Under the pieces are notes generated by a model that did not search any database, was not told the DNA's origin, and worked only from the letters and a program-made list of their open reading frames with translations. Shown piece by piece: positions 30,801 to 44,282 of a DNA stretch of 64,000 bases. Positions within the stretch are counted from its first letter, which is position 1, and each line of letters starts with the position of its first letter. Both the position numbers and the translations under genes were made by a program. The DNA lies in assembly GCA_916613615.1 (NCBI GenBank), contig OU744737.1:3306001-3370000 (forward strand), read 5' to 3'. Source of the stretch: Steromphala cineraria. Lineage: Eukaryota; Mollusca; Gastropoda; Trochida; Trochidae.

Positions 30801-33800
30801 CATCCTCCTAATACTGCAATACCAAGGATTGAGTATTTCATGAGGGCATGTCTCAGATGTCTTAAATTTTAAGTTGATTCTTAGCAAAAGACAGATATCA
30901 CATGTTCAGTCACTCATTTCTAACACTTTAGATGTAAAATATGCTGGTTGGATACAATGTCCATGTCTAGAATCTCTTAAAACGAAAAAACTTTCCTCCT
31001 AATACTGCAATGCGAAGGATTGACTATTTTAAGTGGGAGTGTTTCAGACGTCTTTAACTTTCGTTTAAGTCTAAGCAAAAGACAGATCTCACATATTCTG
31101 TCACTCATTTCTAACACTTTAGATGTAAAATATGCTGGTTGGATACAATGTCCATGTCTAGAATCTCTTAAAACGGAAAAACTTTCCTCCTAATACTGCA
31201 ATGCCAAAGATTGACTATTTTAAGTGTGCGTCTCTCAGATGTCTTTAACTTTCATTTGATTCTTAGCAAATGTCTCAAAACTCTTCAAACGGAAAAACTT
31301 TCCTCCTAATACTGCAATGCCAAGGATTGACTTTGTTAAGTGGGCATGTCTCAGACGTCTTTAATTTTGAGTTGATTCTTAGCAAAAGACAGATATCACA
31401 TGTTCAGTCACTAATTTCTTACAGTTTAGATGTAAAATATATTGGTTAGTTACAACATCAATGTCAAGCAACTCTTGAATGTGAAAAAAACCTCCTCCTA
31501 ATACTGCAATACCAAGGATTGAGTATTTCATGAGGGCATGTCACAGACGCCTTTAATTTTGAGTTGATTCTTAGCAAAAGAAAGAAATCACATGTTCAAT
31601 CACTCATTTCTGACACTTCAAGTGTACAACATGCTGGTTGGATACAATATCCATGTCTCGAAACTCTTAAAACGGAAAAACTTTCCTCCTAATACTGCAA
31701 TGCCAAGGATTGACTATTTTAAGTGGGCGTGTCTCAGACGTCTTTAATTTTGAGTTGACTCTTAGCAAAAGACAGATATCACATGTTCATTTACTCATTT
31801 CTTACAGTTTAGATGTAAAATATATTTGATAGTTACAACATCAATGTCAAGCAACTCTTGAATGTGAAAAAACATCCTCCTAATACTGCAATACCAAGGA
31901 TTGAGTATTTCATGAGGGCATGTCTCAGATGTCTTAAATTTTAAGTTGATTCTTAGCAAAAGACAGATATCACATGTTCAGTCACTCATTTCTAACACTT
32001 TAGATGTAAAATATGCTGGTTGGATACAATGTCCATGTCTAGAATCTCTTAAAACGAAAAAACTTTCCTCCTAATACTGCAATGCGAAGGATTGACTATT
32101 TTAAGTGGGAGTGTTTCAGACGTCTTTAACTTTCGTTTAAGTCTAAGCAAAAGACAGATCTCACATATTCTGTCACTCATTTCTAACACTTTAGATGTAA
32201 AATATGCTGGTTGGATACAATGTCCATGTCTAGAATCTCTTAAAACGGAAAAACTTTCCTCCTAATACTGCAATGCCAAAGATTGACTATTTTAAGTGTG
32301 CGTCTCTCAGATGTCTTTAACTTTCATTTGATTCTTAGCAAATGTCTCAAAACTCTTCAAACGGAAAAACTTTCCTCCTAATACTGCAATGCCAAGGATT
32401 GACTTTGTTAAGTGGGCATGTCTCAGACGTCTTTAATTTTGAGTTGATTCTTAGCAAAAGACAGATATCACATGTTCAGTCACTAATTTCTTACAGTTTA
32501 GATGTAAAATATATTGGTTAGTTACAACATCAATGCCAAGCAACTCTTGAATGTGAAAAAAACATCCTCCTAATACTGCAATACCAAGGATTGAGTATTT
32601 CATGAGGGCATGTCACAGACGCCTTTAATTTTGAGTTGATTCTTAGCAAAAGACAGAAATCACATGTTCAGTCACTCATTTCTGACACCTTAAGTGTACA
32701 ATATGCTGATTGGATACAATAGCCATGTCTCGAAACTCTTAAAACGGAAAAACTTTCCTCCTAATACTGCAATGCCAAGGATTGACTATTTTAAGTGGGC
32801 GTGTCTCAGATGTCTTTACTTTTCGTTTGATTCCTAGCAAAAGACAGATATCACATGATCAGTCACTCAATTCTAATACTTTAGATGTAAAATATGCTGG
32901 TTGGATACAATATCCATGTCTCGAAACTCTTCAAACGGAAAAACTTTCCTCCTAATACTGCAATGCCAAGGATTGACTTTGTTAAGTGGGCGTGTCTCAG
33001 ACGTCTTTAATTTTGAGTTGATTCTTAGCAAAAGACAGATATCACATGTTCAGTCACTAATTTCTTACAGTTTAGATGTAAAATATATTGGTTAGTTACA
33101 ACATCAATGTCAAGCAACTCTTGAATGTGAAAAAAACCTCCTCCTAATACTGCAATACCAAGGATTGAGTATTTCATGAGGGCATGTCACAGACGCCTTT
33201 AATTTTGAGTTGATTCTTAGCAAAAGAAAGAAATCACATGTTCAATCACTCATTTCTGACACTTCAAGTGTACAACATGCTGGTTGGATACAATATCCAT
33301 GTCTCGAAACTCTTAAAACGGAAAAACTTTCCTCCTAATACTGCAATGCCAAGGATTGACTATTTTAAGTGGGCGTGTCTCAGACGTCTTTAATTTTGAG
33401 TTGATTCTTAGCAAAAGACAGATATCACATGTTCATTTACTCATTTCTTACAGTTTAGATGTAAAATATATTTGATAGTTACAACATCAATGTCAAGCAA
33501 CTCTTGAATGTGAAAAAACATCCTCCTAATACTGCAATACCAAGGATTGAGTATTTCATGAGGGCATGTCTCAGATGTCTTAAATTTTAAGTTGATTCTT
33601 AGCAAAAGACAGATATCACATGTTCAGTCACTCATTTCTAACACTTTAGATGTAAAATATGCTGGTTGGATACAATGTCCATGTCTAGAATCTCTTAAAA
33701 CGAAAAAACTTTCCTCCTAATACTGCAATGCGAAGGATTGACTATTTTAAGTGGGAGTGTTTCAGACGTCTTTAACTTTCGTTTAAGTCTAAGCAAAAGA

Positions 33801-34010
33801 CAGATCTCACATATTCTGTCACTCATTTCTAACACTTTAGATGTAAAATATGCTGGTTGGATACAATGTCCATGTCTAGAATCTCTTAAAACGGAAAAAC
33901 TTTCCTCCTAATACTGCAATGCCAAAGATTGACTATTTTAAGTGTGCGTCTCTCAGATGTCTTTAACTTTCATTTGATTCTTAGCAAATGTCTCAAAACT
34001 CTTCAAACGG
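27900..34010. repeat. Satellite higher-order repeat of ~1,072 bp carrying a truncated 117 bp monomer
   Basis: A shortened monomer joins TTAGCAAA directly to TGTCTCAAAACTC, losing about 74 bp that normally hold the TTAGATGTAAAATAT landmark. It recurs with TTAGC at 27971, 30191, 31263, 32335 and 33981, and a related one at 41931. The 1,072 bp spacing equals five full monomers plus one of 117 bp. The longer gaps are 1,072 plus three or six full monomers. Confidence 0.75.
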
Positions 34011-37000
34011 AAAAACTTTCCTCCTAATACTGCAATGCCAAGGATTGACTTTGTTAAGTGGGCATGTCTCAGACGTCTTTAATTTTGAGTTGATTCTTAG
34101 CAAAAGACAGATATCACATGTTCAGTCACTAATTTCTTACAGTTTAGATGTAAAATATATTGGTTAGTTACAACATCAATGTCAAGCAACTCTTGAATGT
34201 GAAAAAACATCCTCCTAATACTGCAATGCGAAGGATTGACTATTTTAAGTGGGCGTGTCTCAGACGTCTTTAATTTTCGTTTGATTCTTAGCAAAAGACA
34301 GATATCACATGTTCAGTCACTCATTTCTAACATTTTAGATGTAAAATATGCTGGTTGGATACAATATCCATGTCTCGAAACTCTTCAAACGGAAAAACCT
34401 TCCTCCTAATACTGCAATGCCAAGGATTGACTTTGTTAAGTGGGCGTGTCTCAGACGTCTTTAACTTTCGTTTGATTCTTAGCAAAAGATAGATATCACA
34501 TTTTCTGTCACTCATTTCTAACACTTTAGATGTAAAATATGCTGGTTGGATACAATATCCATGTCTCGAAACTCTTCAAACGGAAAAACTTTCATCTTAA
34601 TACTACAATGCCAAGGATTGACTTTGTTAAGTGGGCGTGTCTCAGACGTCTTTAACTTTCGTTTAAGTCTAAGGAAAAGTCAGATATCACATGTTCTGTC
34701 ACTCATTTCTAACACTTTAGATGTAAAATATGCTGGTTGGATACAATATCCATGTCTAGATACTCTTAAAACGGAAAAACTTTCCTCCTAATACTGCAAT
34801 GCCAAGGATTGACTATTTTAAGTGGGCGTCTCTCAGATGTCTTTACTGTTCGTTTGATTCCTAGCAAAAGACAGATATCACATGATCAGTCACTCAATTC
34901 TAATACTTTATATGTAAAATATGCTGGTTGGATACAATATCCATGTCTAGAAACTCTTAAAACGGAAAAACTTTCCTCCTAATACTGCAATGCGAAGGAT
35001 TGACTATTTTAAGTGGGCGTGTCTCAGACGTCTTTAATTTTCGTTTGATTCTTAGCAAAAGACAAATATCACATGTTCAGTCACTCATTTCTAACACTTT
35101 AGATGTAAAATATGCTGGTTGGATACAATATCCATGTCTCGAAACTCTTAAAACGGAAAAACTTTTCTCCTAATACTGCAATGCCCAGGATTGACTATTT
35201 TAAGTGGGCGTGTCTCAGATGTCTTTACTTTTCGTTTGATTCCTAGTTAAAGACAGATATCACATGATCAGTCACTCAATTCTAATACTTTAGATGTAAA
35301 ATATGCTGGTTGGATACAATATCCATGTCTAGAAACTCTTAAAACGGAAAAACTTTCCTCCTAATACTGCAATGCCAAGGATTGACTATTTTAAGTGGGC
35401 GTGTCTCAGACGTCTTTAATTTTCGTTTGATTCTTAGCAAAAGATAGATATCACATTTTCTGTCACTCATTTCTAACACTTTAGATGTAAAATATGCTGG
35501 TTGGATACAATATCCATGTCTCGAAACTCTTCAAACGGAAAAACTTTCCTCCGAATACTGCAATGCCAAGGATTGACTTTGTTAAGTGGGCGTGTCTCAG
35601 ACGTCTTTAATTTTGAGTTGATTCTTAGCAAAAGACAGATATCACATGTTCAGTCACTAATTTCTTACAGTTTAGATGTAAAATATATTGGTTAGTTACA
35701 ACATCAATGTCAAGCAACTCTTGAATGTGAAAAAAACCTCCTCCTAATACTGCAATACCAAGGATTGAGTATTTCATGAGGTCATGTCACAGACGCCTTT
35801 AATTTTGAGTTGATTCTTAGCAAAAGAAAGAAATCACATGTTCAGTCACTCATTTCTGACACTTCAAGTGTACAACATGCTGGTTGGATACAATATCCAT
35901 GTCTCGAAACTCTTAAAACGGAAAAACTTTCCTCCTAATACTGCAATGCCAAGGATTGACTATTTTAAGTGGGCGTGTCTCAGACGTCTTTAATTTTGAG
36001 TTGATTCTTAGCAAAAGACAGATATCACATGTTCAGTTACTCATTTCTTACAGTTTAGATGTAAAATATATTTGATAGTTACAACATCAATGTCAAGCAA
36101 CTCTTGAATGTGAAAAAACATCCTCCTAATACTGCAATGCCAAGGATTGACTATTTTAAGTGGGCGTCTCTCAGATGTCTTTACTTTTCGTTTGATTCCT
36201 AGCAAAAGACAGATATCACATGATCAGTCACTCAATTCTAATACTTTAGATGTAAAATATGCTGGTTGGATACAATATCCATGTCTAGAAACTCTTAAAA
36301 CGGAAAAACTTTCCTCCTAATACTGCAATGCCAAGGATTGACTATTTTAAGTGGGCGTGTCTCAGACGTCTTTAATTTTCGTTTGATTCTTAGCAAAAGA
36401 TAGATATCACATTTCTGTCACTCATTTCTAACACTTTAGATGTAAAATATGCTGGTTGGATACAATATCCATGTCTCGAAACTCTTCAAACGGAAAAACT
36501 TTCCTCCTAATACTGCAATGCCAAGGATTGACTTTGTTAAGTGGGCGTGTCTCAGACGTCTTAATTTTGAGTTGATTCTTAGCAAAAGACAGATATCACA
36601 TGTTCAGTCACTAATTTCTTACAGTTTAGATGTAAAATATATTGGTTAGTTACAACATCAATGTCAAGCAACTCTTGAATGTGAAAAAAACCTCCTCCTA
36701 ATACTGCAATACCAAGGATTGAGTATTTCATGAGGTCATGTCACAGACGCCTTTAATTTTGAGTTGATTCTTAGCAAAAGACAGAAATCACATGTTCAGT
36801 CACTCATTTCTGACACTTCAAGTGTACAACATGCTGGTTGGATACAATATCCATGTCTCGAAACTCTTCAAACGGAAAAACTTTCCTCCTAATACTGCAA
36901 TGCCAAGGATTGACTTTGTTAAGTGGGCGTGTCTCAGACGTCTTTAATTTTGAGTTGATTCTTAGCAAAAGACAGATATCACATGTTCAGTCACTAATTT

Positions 37001-40000
37001 CTTACAGTTTAGATGTAAAATATATTGGTTAGTTACAACATCAATGTCAAGCAACTCTTGAATGTGAAAAAAACCTCCTCCTAATACTGCAATACCAAGG
37101 ATTGAGTATTTCATGAGGGCATGTCACAGACGCCTTTAATTTTGAGTTGATTCTTAGCAAAAGAAAGAAATCACATGTTCAGTCACTCATTTCTGACACT
37201 TCAAGTGTACAACATGCTGGTTGGATACAATATCCATGTCTCGAAACTCTTAAAACGGAAAAATTTTCCTCCTAATACTGCAATGCCAAGGATTGACTAT
37301 TTTAAGTGGGCGTGTCTCAGACGTCTTTAATTTTGAGTTGATTCTTAGCAAAAGACAGATATCACATGTTCATTTACTCATTTCTTACAGTTTAGATGTA
37401 AAATATATTTGATAGTTACAACATCAATGTCAAGCAACTCTTGAATGTGAAAAAACATCCTCCTAATACTGCAATACCAAGGATTGAGTATTTCATGAGG
37501 GCATGTCTCAGATGTCTTAAATTTTAAGTTGATTCTTAGCAAAGACAGATATCACATGTTCAGTCACTCATTTCTAACACTTTAGATGTAAAATATGCTG
37601 GTTGGATACAATGTCCATGTCTAGAATCTCTTAAAACGAAAAAACTTTCCTCCTTATACTGCAATGCGAAGGATTGACTATTTTAAGTGGGAGTGTTTCA
37701 GACGTCTTTAACTTTCGTTTAAGTCTAAGCAAAAGACAGATCTCACATATTCTGTCACTCATTTCTAACACTTTAGATGTAAAATATGCTGGTTGGATAC
37801 AATGTCCATGTCTAGAATCTCTTAAAACGGAAAAACTTTCCTCCTAATACTGCAATGCCAAGGATTGACTTTGTTAAGTGGGCATGTCTCAGACGTCTTT
37901 AATTTTGAGTTGATTCTTAGCAAAAGACAGATATCACATGTTCAGTCACTAATTTCTTACAGTTTAGATGTAAAATATATTGGTTAGTTACAACATCAAT
38001 GTCAAGCAACTCTTGAATGTGAAAAAACATCCTCCTAATACTGCAATGCGAAGGATTGACTATTTTAAGTGGGCGTGTCTCAGACGTCTTTAATTTTCGT
38101 TTGATTCTTAGCAAAAGACAGATATCACATGTTCAGTCACTCATTTCTAACATTTTAGATGTAAAATATGCTGGTTGGATACAATATCCATGTCTCGAAA
38201 CTCTTCAAACGGAAAAACCTTCCTCCTAATACTGCAATGCCAAGGATTGACTTTGTTAAGTGGGTGTGTCTCAGACGTCTTTAACTTTCGTTTGATTCTT
38301 AGCAAAAGATAGATATCACATTTTCTGTCACTCATTTCTAACACTTTAGATGTAAAATATGCTGGTTGGATACAATATCCATGTCTCGAAACTCTTCAAA
38401 CGGAAAAACTTTCATCTTAATACTACAATGCCAAGGATTGACTTTGTTAAGTGGGCGTGTCTCAGACGTCTTTAACTTTCGTTTAAGTCTAAGCAAAAGA
38501 CAGATATCACATGTTCTGTCACTCATTTCTAACACTTTAGATGTAAAATATGCTGGTTGGATACAATATCCATGTCTAGATACTCTTAAAACGGAAAAAC
38601 TTTCCTCCTAATACTGCAATGCCAAGGATTGACTATTTTAAGTGGGCGTGTCTCAGATGTCTTTACTGTTCGTTTGATTCCTAGCAAAAGACAGATATCA
38701 CATGATCAGTCACTCAATTCTAATACTTTAGATGTAAAATATGCTGGTTGGATACAATATCCATGTCTAGAAACTCTTAAAACGGAAAAACTTTCCTCCT
38801 AATACTGCAATGCGAAGGATTGACTATTTTAAGTGGGCGTGTCTCAGACGTCTTTAATTTTCGTTTGATTCTTAGCAAAAGACAAATATCACATGTTCAG
38901 TCACTCATTTCTAACACTTTAGATGCAAAATATGCTGGTTGGATACAATATCCATGTCTCGAAACTCTTAAAACGGAAAAACTTTCCTCCTAATACTGCA
39001 ATGCCCAGGATTGACTATTTTAAGTGGGCGTGTCTCAGATGTCTTCACTTTTCTTTTGATTCCTAGTTAAAGACAGATATCACATGATCAGTCACTCAAT
39101 TCTAATACTTTAGATGTAAAATATGCTGGTTGGATACAACATCCATGTCTAGAAACTCTTAAAACGGAAAAACTTTCCTCCTAATACTGCAATGCCAAGG
39201 ATTGACTATTTTAAGTGGGCGTGTCTCAGACGTCTTTAATTTTCGTTTGATTCTTAGCAAAAGATAGATATCACATTTTCTGTCACTCATTTCTAACACT
39301 TTAGATGTAAAATATGCTGGTTGGATACAATATCCATGTCTCGAAACTTTTCAAACGGAAAAACTTTCCTCCTAATACTGCAATGCCAAGGATTGACTTT
39401 GTTAAGTGGGCGTGTCTCAGACGTCTTTAATTTTGAGTTGATTCTTAGCAAAAGACAGATATCACATGTTCAGTCACTAATTTCTTACAGTTTAGATGTA
39501 AAATATATTGGTTAGTTACAACATCAATGTCAAGCAACTCTTGAATGTGAAAAAAACCTCCTCCTAATACTGCAATACCAAGGATTGAGTATTTCATGAG
39601 GTCATGTCACAGACGCCTTTAATTTTGAGTTGATTCTTAGCAAAAGACAGAAATCACATGTTCAGTCACTCATTTCTGACACTTCAAGTGTACAACATGC
39701 TGGTTGGATACAATATCCATGTCTCGAAACTCTTAAAACGGAAAAACTTTCCTCCTAATACTGCAATGCCAAGGATTGACTATTTTAAGTGGGCGTGTCT
39801 CAGACGTCTTTAATTTTGAGTTGATTCTTAGCAAAAGACAGATATCACATGTTCAGTTACTCATTTCTTACAGTTTAGATGTAAAATATATTTGATAGTT
39901 ACAACATTAATGTCAAGCAACTCTTGAATGTGAAAAAACATCCTCCTAATACTGCAATACCAAGGATTGAGTATTTCATGAGGGCATGTCTCAGATGTCT

Positions 40001-40900
40001 TAAATTTTAAGTTGATTCTTAGCAAAAGACAGATATCACATGTTCAGTCACTCATTTCTAACACTTTAGATGTAAAATATGCTGGTTGGATACAATATCC
40101 ATGTCTAGAAACTCTTAAAACGGAAAAACTTTCCTCCTAATACTGCAATGCCAAGGATTGACTATTTTAAGTGGGCGTGTCTCAGACGTCTTTAAGTTTC
40201 GTTTGATTCTTAGCAAAAGATAGATATCACATTTCTGTCACTCATTTCTAACACTTTAGATGTAAAATATGCTGGTTGGATACAATATCCATGTCTCGAA
40301 ACTCTTCAAACGGAAAAACTTTCCTCCTAATACTGCAATGCCAAGGATTGACTTTGTTAAGTGGGCGTGTCTCAGACGTCTTTAATTTTGAGTTGATTCT
40401 TAGCAAAAGACAGATATCACATGTTCAGTCACTAATTCCTTACAGTTTTGATGTAAAATATATAGGTTAGTTACAACATCAATGTCAAGCAACTCTTGAA
40501 TGTGAAAAAAAACTCCTCCTAATACTGCAATACCAAGGATTGAGTATTTCATGAGGTCATGTCACAGACGCCTTTAATTTTGAGTTGATTCTTAGCAAAA
40601 GACAGAAATCACATGTTCAGTCACTCATTTCTGACACATCAAGTGTACAACATGCTGGTTGGATACAATATCCATGTCTCGAAACTCTTCAAACGGAAAA
40701 ACTTTCCTCCTAATACTGCAATGCCAAGGATTGACTTTGTTAAGTGGGCGTGTCTCAGACGTCTTTAATTTTGAGTTGATTCTTAGCAAAAGACAGATAT
40801 CACATGTTCAGTCACTAATTTCTTACAGTTTAGATGTAAAATATATTGGTTAGTTACAACATCAATGTCAAGCAACTCTTGAATGTGAAAAAAAACCTCC
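34010..40900. repeat. Satellite long-range duplication, offset ~3,820 bp (34.0-37.1 kb repeated at 37.8-40.9 kb)
   Basis: Equivalent points at 34097/37917, 34327/38147, 34546/38366, 35501/39321 and 36838/40659 are 3,820-3,821 bp apart. Private variants such as TTTCATCTTAATACTACAATG (about 34,590 and 38,410) and ATGCCCAGGATTG (about 35,182 and 39,002) are shared by the two copies. Confidence 0.65.
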
Positions 40901-42960
40901 TCCTAATACTGCAATACCAAGGATTGAGTATTTCATGAGGTCATGTCACAGACGCCTTTAATTTTGAGTCAATTCTTAGCAAAAGACAGAAATCACATGT
41001 TCAGTCACTCATTTCTGACACTTCAAGTGTACAACATGCTGGTTGGATACAATATCCATGTCTCGAAACTCTTAAAACGGAAAAACTTTCCTCCTAATAC
41101 TGCAATGCCAAGGATTGACTATTTTAAGTGGGCGTGTCTCAGACGTCTTTAATTTTGAGTTGATTCTTAGCAAAAGACAGATATCACATGTTCAGTTACT
41201 CATTTCTTACAGTTTAGATGTAAAATATATTTGATAGTTACAACATCAATGTCAAGCAACTCTTGAATGTGAAAAAACATCCTCCTAATACTGCAATACC
41301 AAGGATTGAGTATTTCATGAGGGCATGTCTCAGATGTCTAAAATTTTAAGTTGATTCTTAGCAAAAGACAGTTATCACATGTTCAGTCACTCATTTCTAA
41401 CACTTTAGATGTAAAATATGCTGGTTGGATACAATGTCCATGTCTAGAATCTCTTAAAACGAAAAAACTTTCCTCCTAATACTGCAATGCCAAGGATTGA
41501 CTATTTTAAGTGGGAGTGTTTCAGACGTCTTTAATTTTCGTTTGATTCTTAGCAAAAGATAGATATCACATTTTTTGTCACTCATTTCTAACACTTTAGA
41601 TGTAAAATATGCTGGTTGGATACAATATCCATGTCTCGAAACTCTTCAAACGGAAAAACTTTCCTCCTAATACTGCAATGCCAAGGATTGACTTTGTTAA
41701 GTGGGCGTGTCTCAGACGTCTTTAATTTTCGTTTGAGTCTAAGCAAAAGACAGATCTCACATATTCTGTCACTCATTTCTAACACTTTAGATGTAAAATA
41801 TGCTGGTTGGATACAATGTCCATGTCTAGAATCTATTAAAACGGAAAAACTTTCCTCCTAATACTGCAATGCCAAAGATTGACTATTTTAAGTGTGCGTC
41901 TCTCAGACGTCTTTAACTTTCATTTGATTCTTAGCAAATGTCTCAAAACTCTTCAAACAGAAAAACTTTCCTCCTAATACTGCAATACCAAGGATTGACT
42001 TTGTAAAGTGGGCATGTCTCAGACGTCTTTAATTTTGAGTTGATTCTTAGCAAAAGACAGATGTCACATGTTCAGTCACTAATTTCTTACAGTTTAGATG
42101 TAAAATATATTGGTTAGTTACAACATCAATATCAAGCAACTCTTGAATGTGAAAAAACATCCTCCTAATACTGCAATGCCAAGGATTGACTATTTTAAGT
42201 GGGCGTGTCTCAGACGTCTTTAATTTTCGTTTGATTCTTAGCAAAAGACAGACATCACATGTTCAGTCACTCATTTCTAACATTTTAGATGTAAAATATG
42301 CTGGTTGGATACAATATCCATGTCTCGAAACTCTTAAAATGGAAAAACTTTCCTCCTAATACTGCAATGCCAAGGATTGACTATTCTAAGTGGGTGTGTC
42401 TCAGACGTCTTTAATTTTCGTTTGATTCTTAGCAAAAGATAGATATCACATTTTCTGTCACTCATTTCTAACACTTTAGATGTAAAATATGCTGGTTATA
42501 TAATATCCATGTCTCGAAACTCTTCAAACGGAAAAACTTTCCTCCTAATACTGCAATGCCAAGGATTGACTATTTTAAGGGGGCGTGTCTCAGACGTCTT
42601 TAATTTTCGTTTGATTCTTAGCAAAAGATAGATGTCACATTTTCTGTCACTCATTTCTAACACTTTAGATGTAAAATATGCTGGTTGGATACAATATCCA
42701 TGTCTCGAAACTCTTCAAACGGAAAAACTTTCCTCCTAATACTGCAATGCCAAGGATTGACTTTGTTAAGTGGGCGTGTCTCAGACGTCTTTAATTTTCG
42801 TTTGATTCTTAGCAAAAGATAGATATCACATTTTCTGTCACTCATTTCTAATACTTTAGATGTAAAATATGCTGGTTGGATACAATATCCATGTCTAGAA
42901 ACTCTTAAAACGGAAAAACTTTCCTCCTAATACTGCAATGCCAAGGATCGACTATTTTAA

Positions 42961-43800
42961 GGGTTAGAACTATTTCTGAATTTTCATTTTTGCGGTTTCC
43001 ATGGAAACATGACTCTTTGAGGAAGTCGTTTTGTGCGGAGCATATCTCCAAAACTATTCATGCTAGCCTCATCAAACTTCATACACATGTCAACTATGAT
43101 CCCTAGTTGTGCCTTTTGAGGGTTAGAACTATTTCTGAATTTTCATTTTTGCGGTTTCCATGGAAACATGACTAAAAAGTGACTCTTTGAGGAAGTCGTT
43201 TTGTGCAGAGCATATCTCCCAAACTATTCATGCTAGCTTCACCAAACTTCATACACTTATCAACCATGATCCCTAGATGTGCCTTTTGAGGGTTAGACCA
43301 ACAAATTATTTTTATTTTTTGCGGGTTCCATGGAAACATGACTAAAACAGTGACTCTATGACCAAGTCTTTTGTCCGGAGCATATCTCTCAAACTATTCA
43401 TGCTAGCTTCATCAAACTTCATACACTTATCAATCATGATCCCTAGATGTGCCATTTGAGGATAAGACCATCACATTTTTTTAATTTTTGGCGGTTTCCA
43501 TGGAAACATGACTAAAACAGTGACTCTATGACAAAGTCTTTTGTCTGATCATATCTCCCAAACTATTTATGCTAGCTTCACCAAACTTCATACACTTATA
43601 TATGGATTTTCTTCTCTGTGGTTTCTTTGGAAAACATAACAAAAATAGTTTTGTCCTCAGTGCATCTCGTAGAATATTCATGATAACTACCTCAAATTTG
43701 AAACAAAGATCAACCATTATCTCTAGATGTACCCTTTTAATTGTAAAACCTATTAATGAATTCGGTATTTGGGTTTCAGTTGAAAGAAGACTTACACAAT
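42961..43800. repeat. Tandem repeat of ~160-170 bp, about five copies, decaying away from the satellite
   Basis: Units begin GGGTTAGA or similar at 42961, 43120, 43290 and 43460, with a strongly diverged fifth to about 43,745. Each holds the palindrome GTTTCCATGGAAAC, then TGACTCT and CATATCTC..AAACTATTCATGCTAGC, then ATCCCTAGATGTGCC. The first unit lacks about 10 bp (AAAAAGTGAC). Divergence grows from left to right. There is no coding potential, and no exon of the neighbouring gene was recognised here. Confidence 0.85.
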
Positions 43801-43917
43801 GACTTACTGTATACTCAACGATCGTACTTTAACCAATATTAATCAGTTTTACTATTTGAAATTCTTTGAACAAAGTGGAGAGCGGGGGTATGTGAGCTTT
43901 GCTCGCTTCTTCACTTG

Positions 43918-44282
43918 TTGGGGCAGTAGCACGTTTTTTTAAAATTTTATATTTAAAATTTTTCTCGGATAATTGTACGTTAATGCTTAATGTATTATTT
44001 TGATAGTGTCAAAAATCTCATAACATTAACCAATAATCCATAATCAGAGAACAAATTATAAAGATTCACATGAAGTCCTTTGGCAGACATTTTTGTGTGA
44101 ACACCTTCAATTCATTTTATGAAAGAAAAGGAAAACGCATGGCTGAACTTAGCGTGATATTATATTTTATTTTTTACTCCCTTATTTTAAATAAATACAT
44201 TGTCCTTCAATTGTAACCCTTTATTTTCATTTCCCTGACATCATCTCATATTCCCACTAAAAACGTGCTACTGCCCCTTTAA
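43918..44282. mobile_element. MITE copy 1 (~365 bp, TTAA type, GGGGCAGTAGCACG inverted ends)
   Basis: The left end reads TTGGGGCAGTAGCACGTTT and the right end ACGTGCTACTGCCCCTTTAA, its inverse. The body is collinear with a second copy at 48,369-48,733. It has no open frame for a transposase, so it is non-autonomous. The left TTAA has decayed to TTGG. The right end stops 56 bp before the first exon in the window, so the acceptor region of that intron lies against the element. The superfamily is not certain; TTAA flanks suggest a piggyBac-like source. Confidence 0.8.

Larger units (their letters stand above)
1..42960. repeat. Satellite DNA array, ~191 bp monomer, ~225 copies
   Basis: The whole stretch is one head-to-tail satellite. 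The landmark TTAGATGTAAAATAT recurs at 21, 212, 403 and 594, giving a 191 bp period that continues to the right end. Other constant parts of the monomer are TACTGCAATGCCAAGGATTG, GGGCGTGTCTCAGACGTC and TTAGCAAAAGACAGATATC. Several diverged monomer classes alternate. One reads TTTTCGTTTGATTCTTAGC, one CGTTTAAGTTTAAGC, one TTTTGAGTTGATTCTTAGC, and one is distant (TACCAAGGATTGAGTATTTC followed by ATGAGGGCATGTC). Every copy has the same orientation. Short open frames of 60-85 codons recur once per monomer phase and are by-products of the repeat. No gene, transposase or exon was found inside. It reaches the left edge, so its full length is unknown. Confidence 0.97.

Noticed and set aside
586..42845. 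Many open frames of 62-86 codons on both strands with near-identical translations
   Set aside because: They recur with the 191-bp period, stop at the same repeat positions and appear in several frames; this is what a tandem repeat gives by chance, with no motif or start context.
1..42960. CRISPR-like regular repeats
   Set aside because: The whole monomer is repeated, with no unique spacers, and the host is an animal.
1..42960. Possible CENP-B box in the monomer (TTCGTTTGATTC)
   Set aside because: Only the first half fits TTCGnnnnAnnC; the required CGGG is replaced by CTTA, so the match is too weak to claim.
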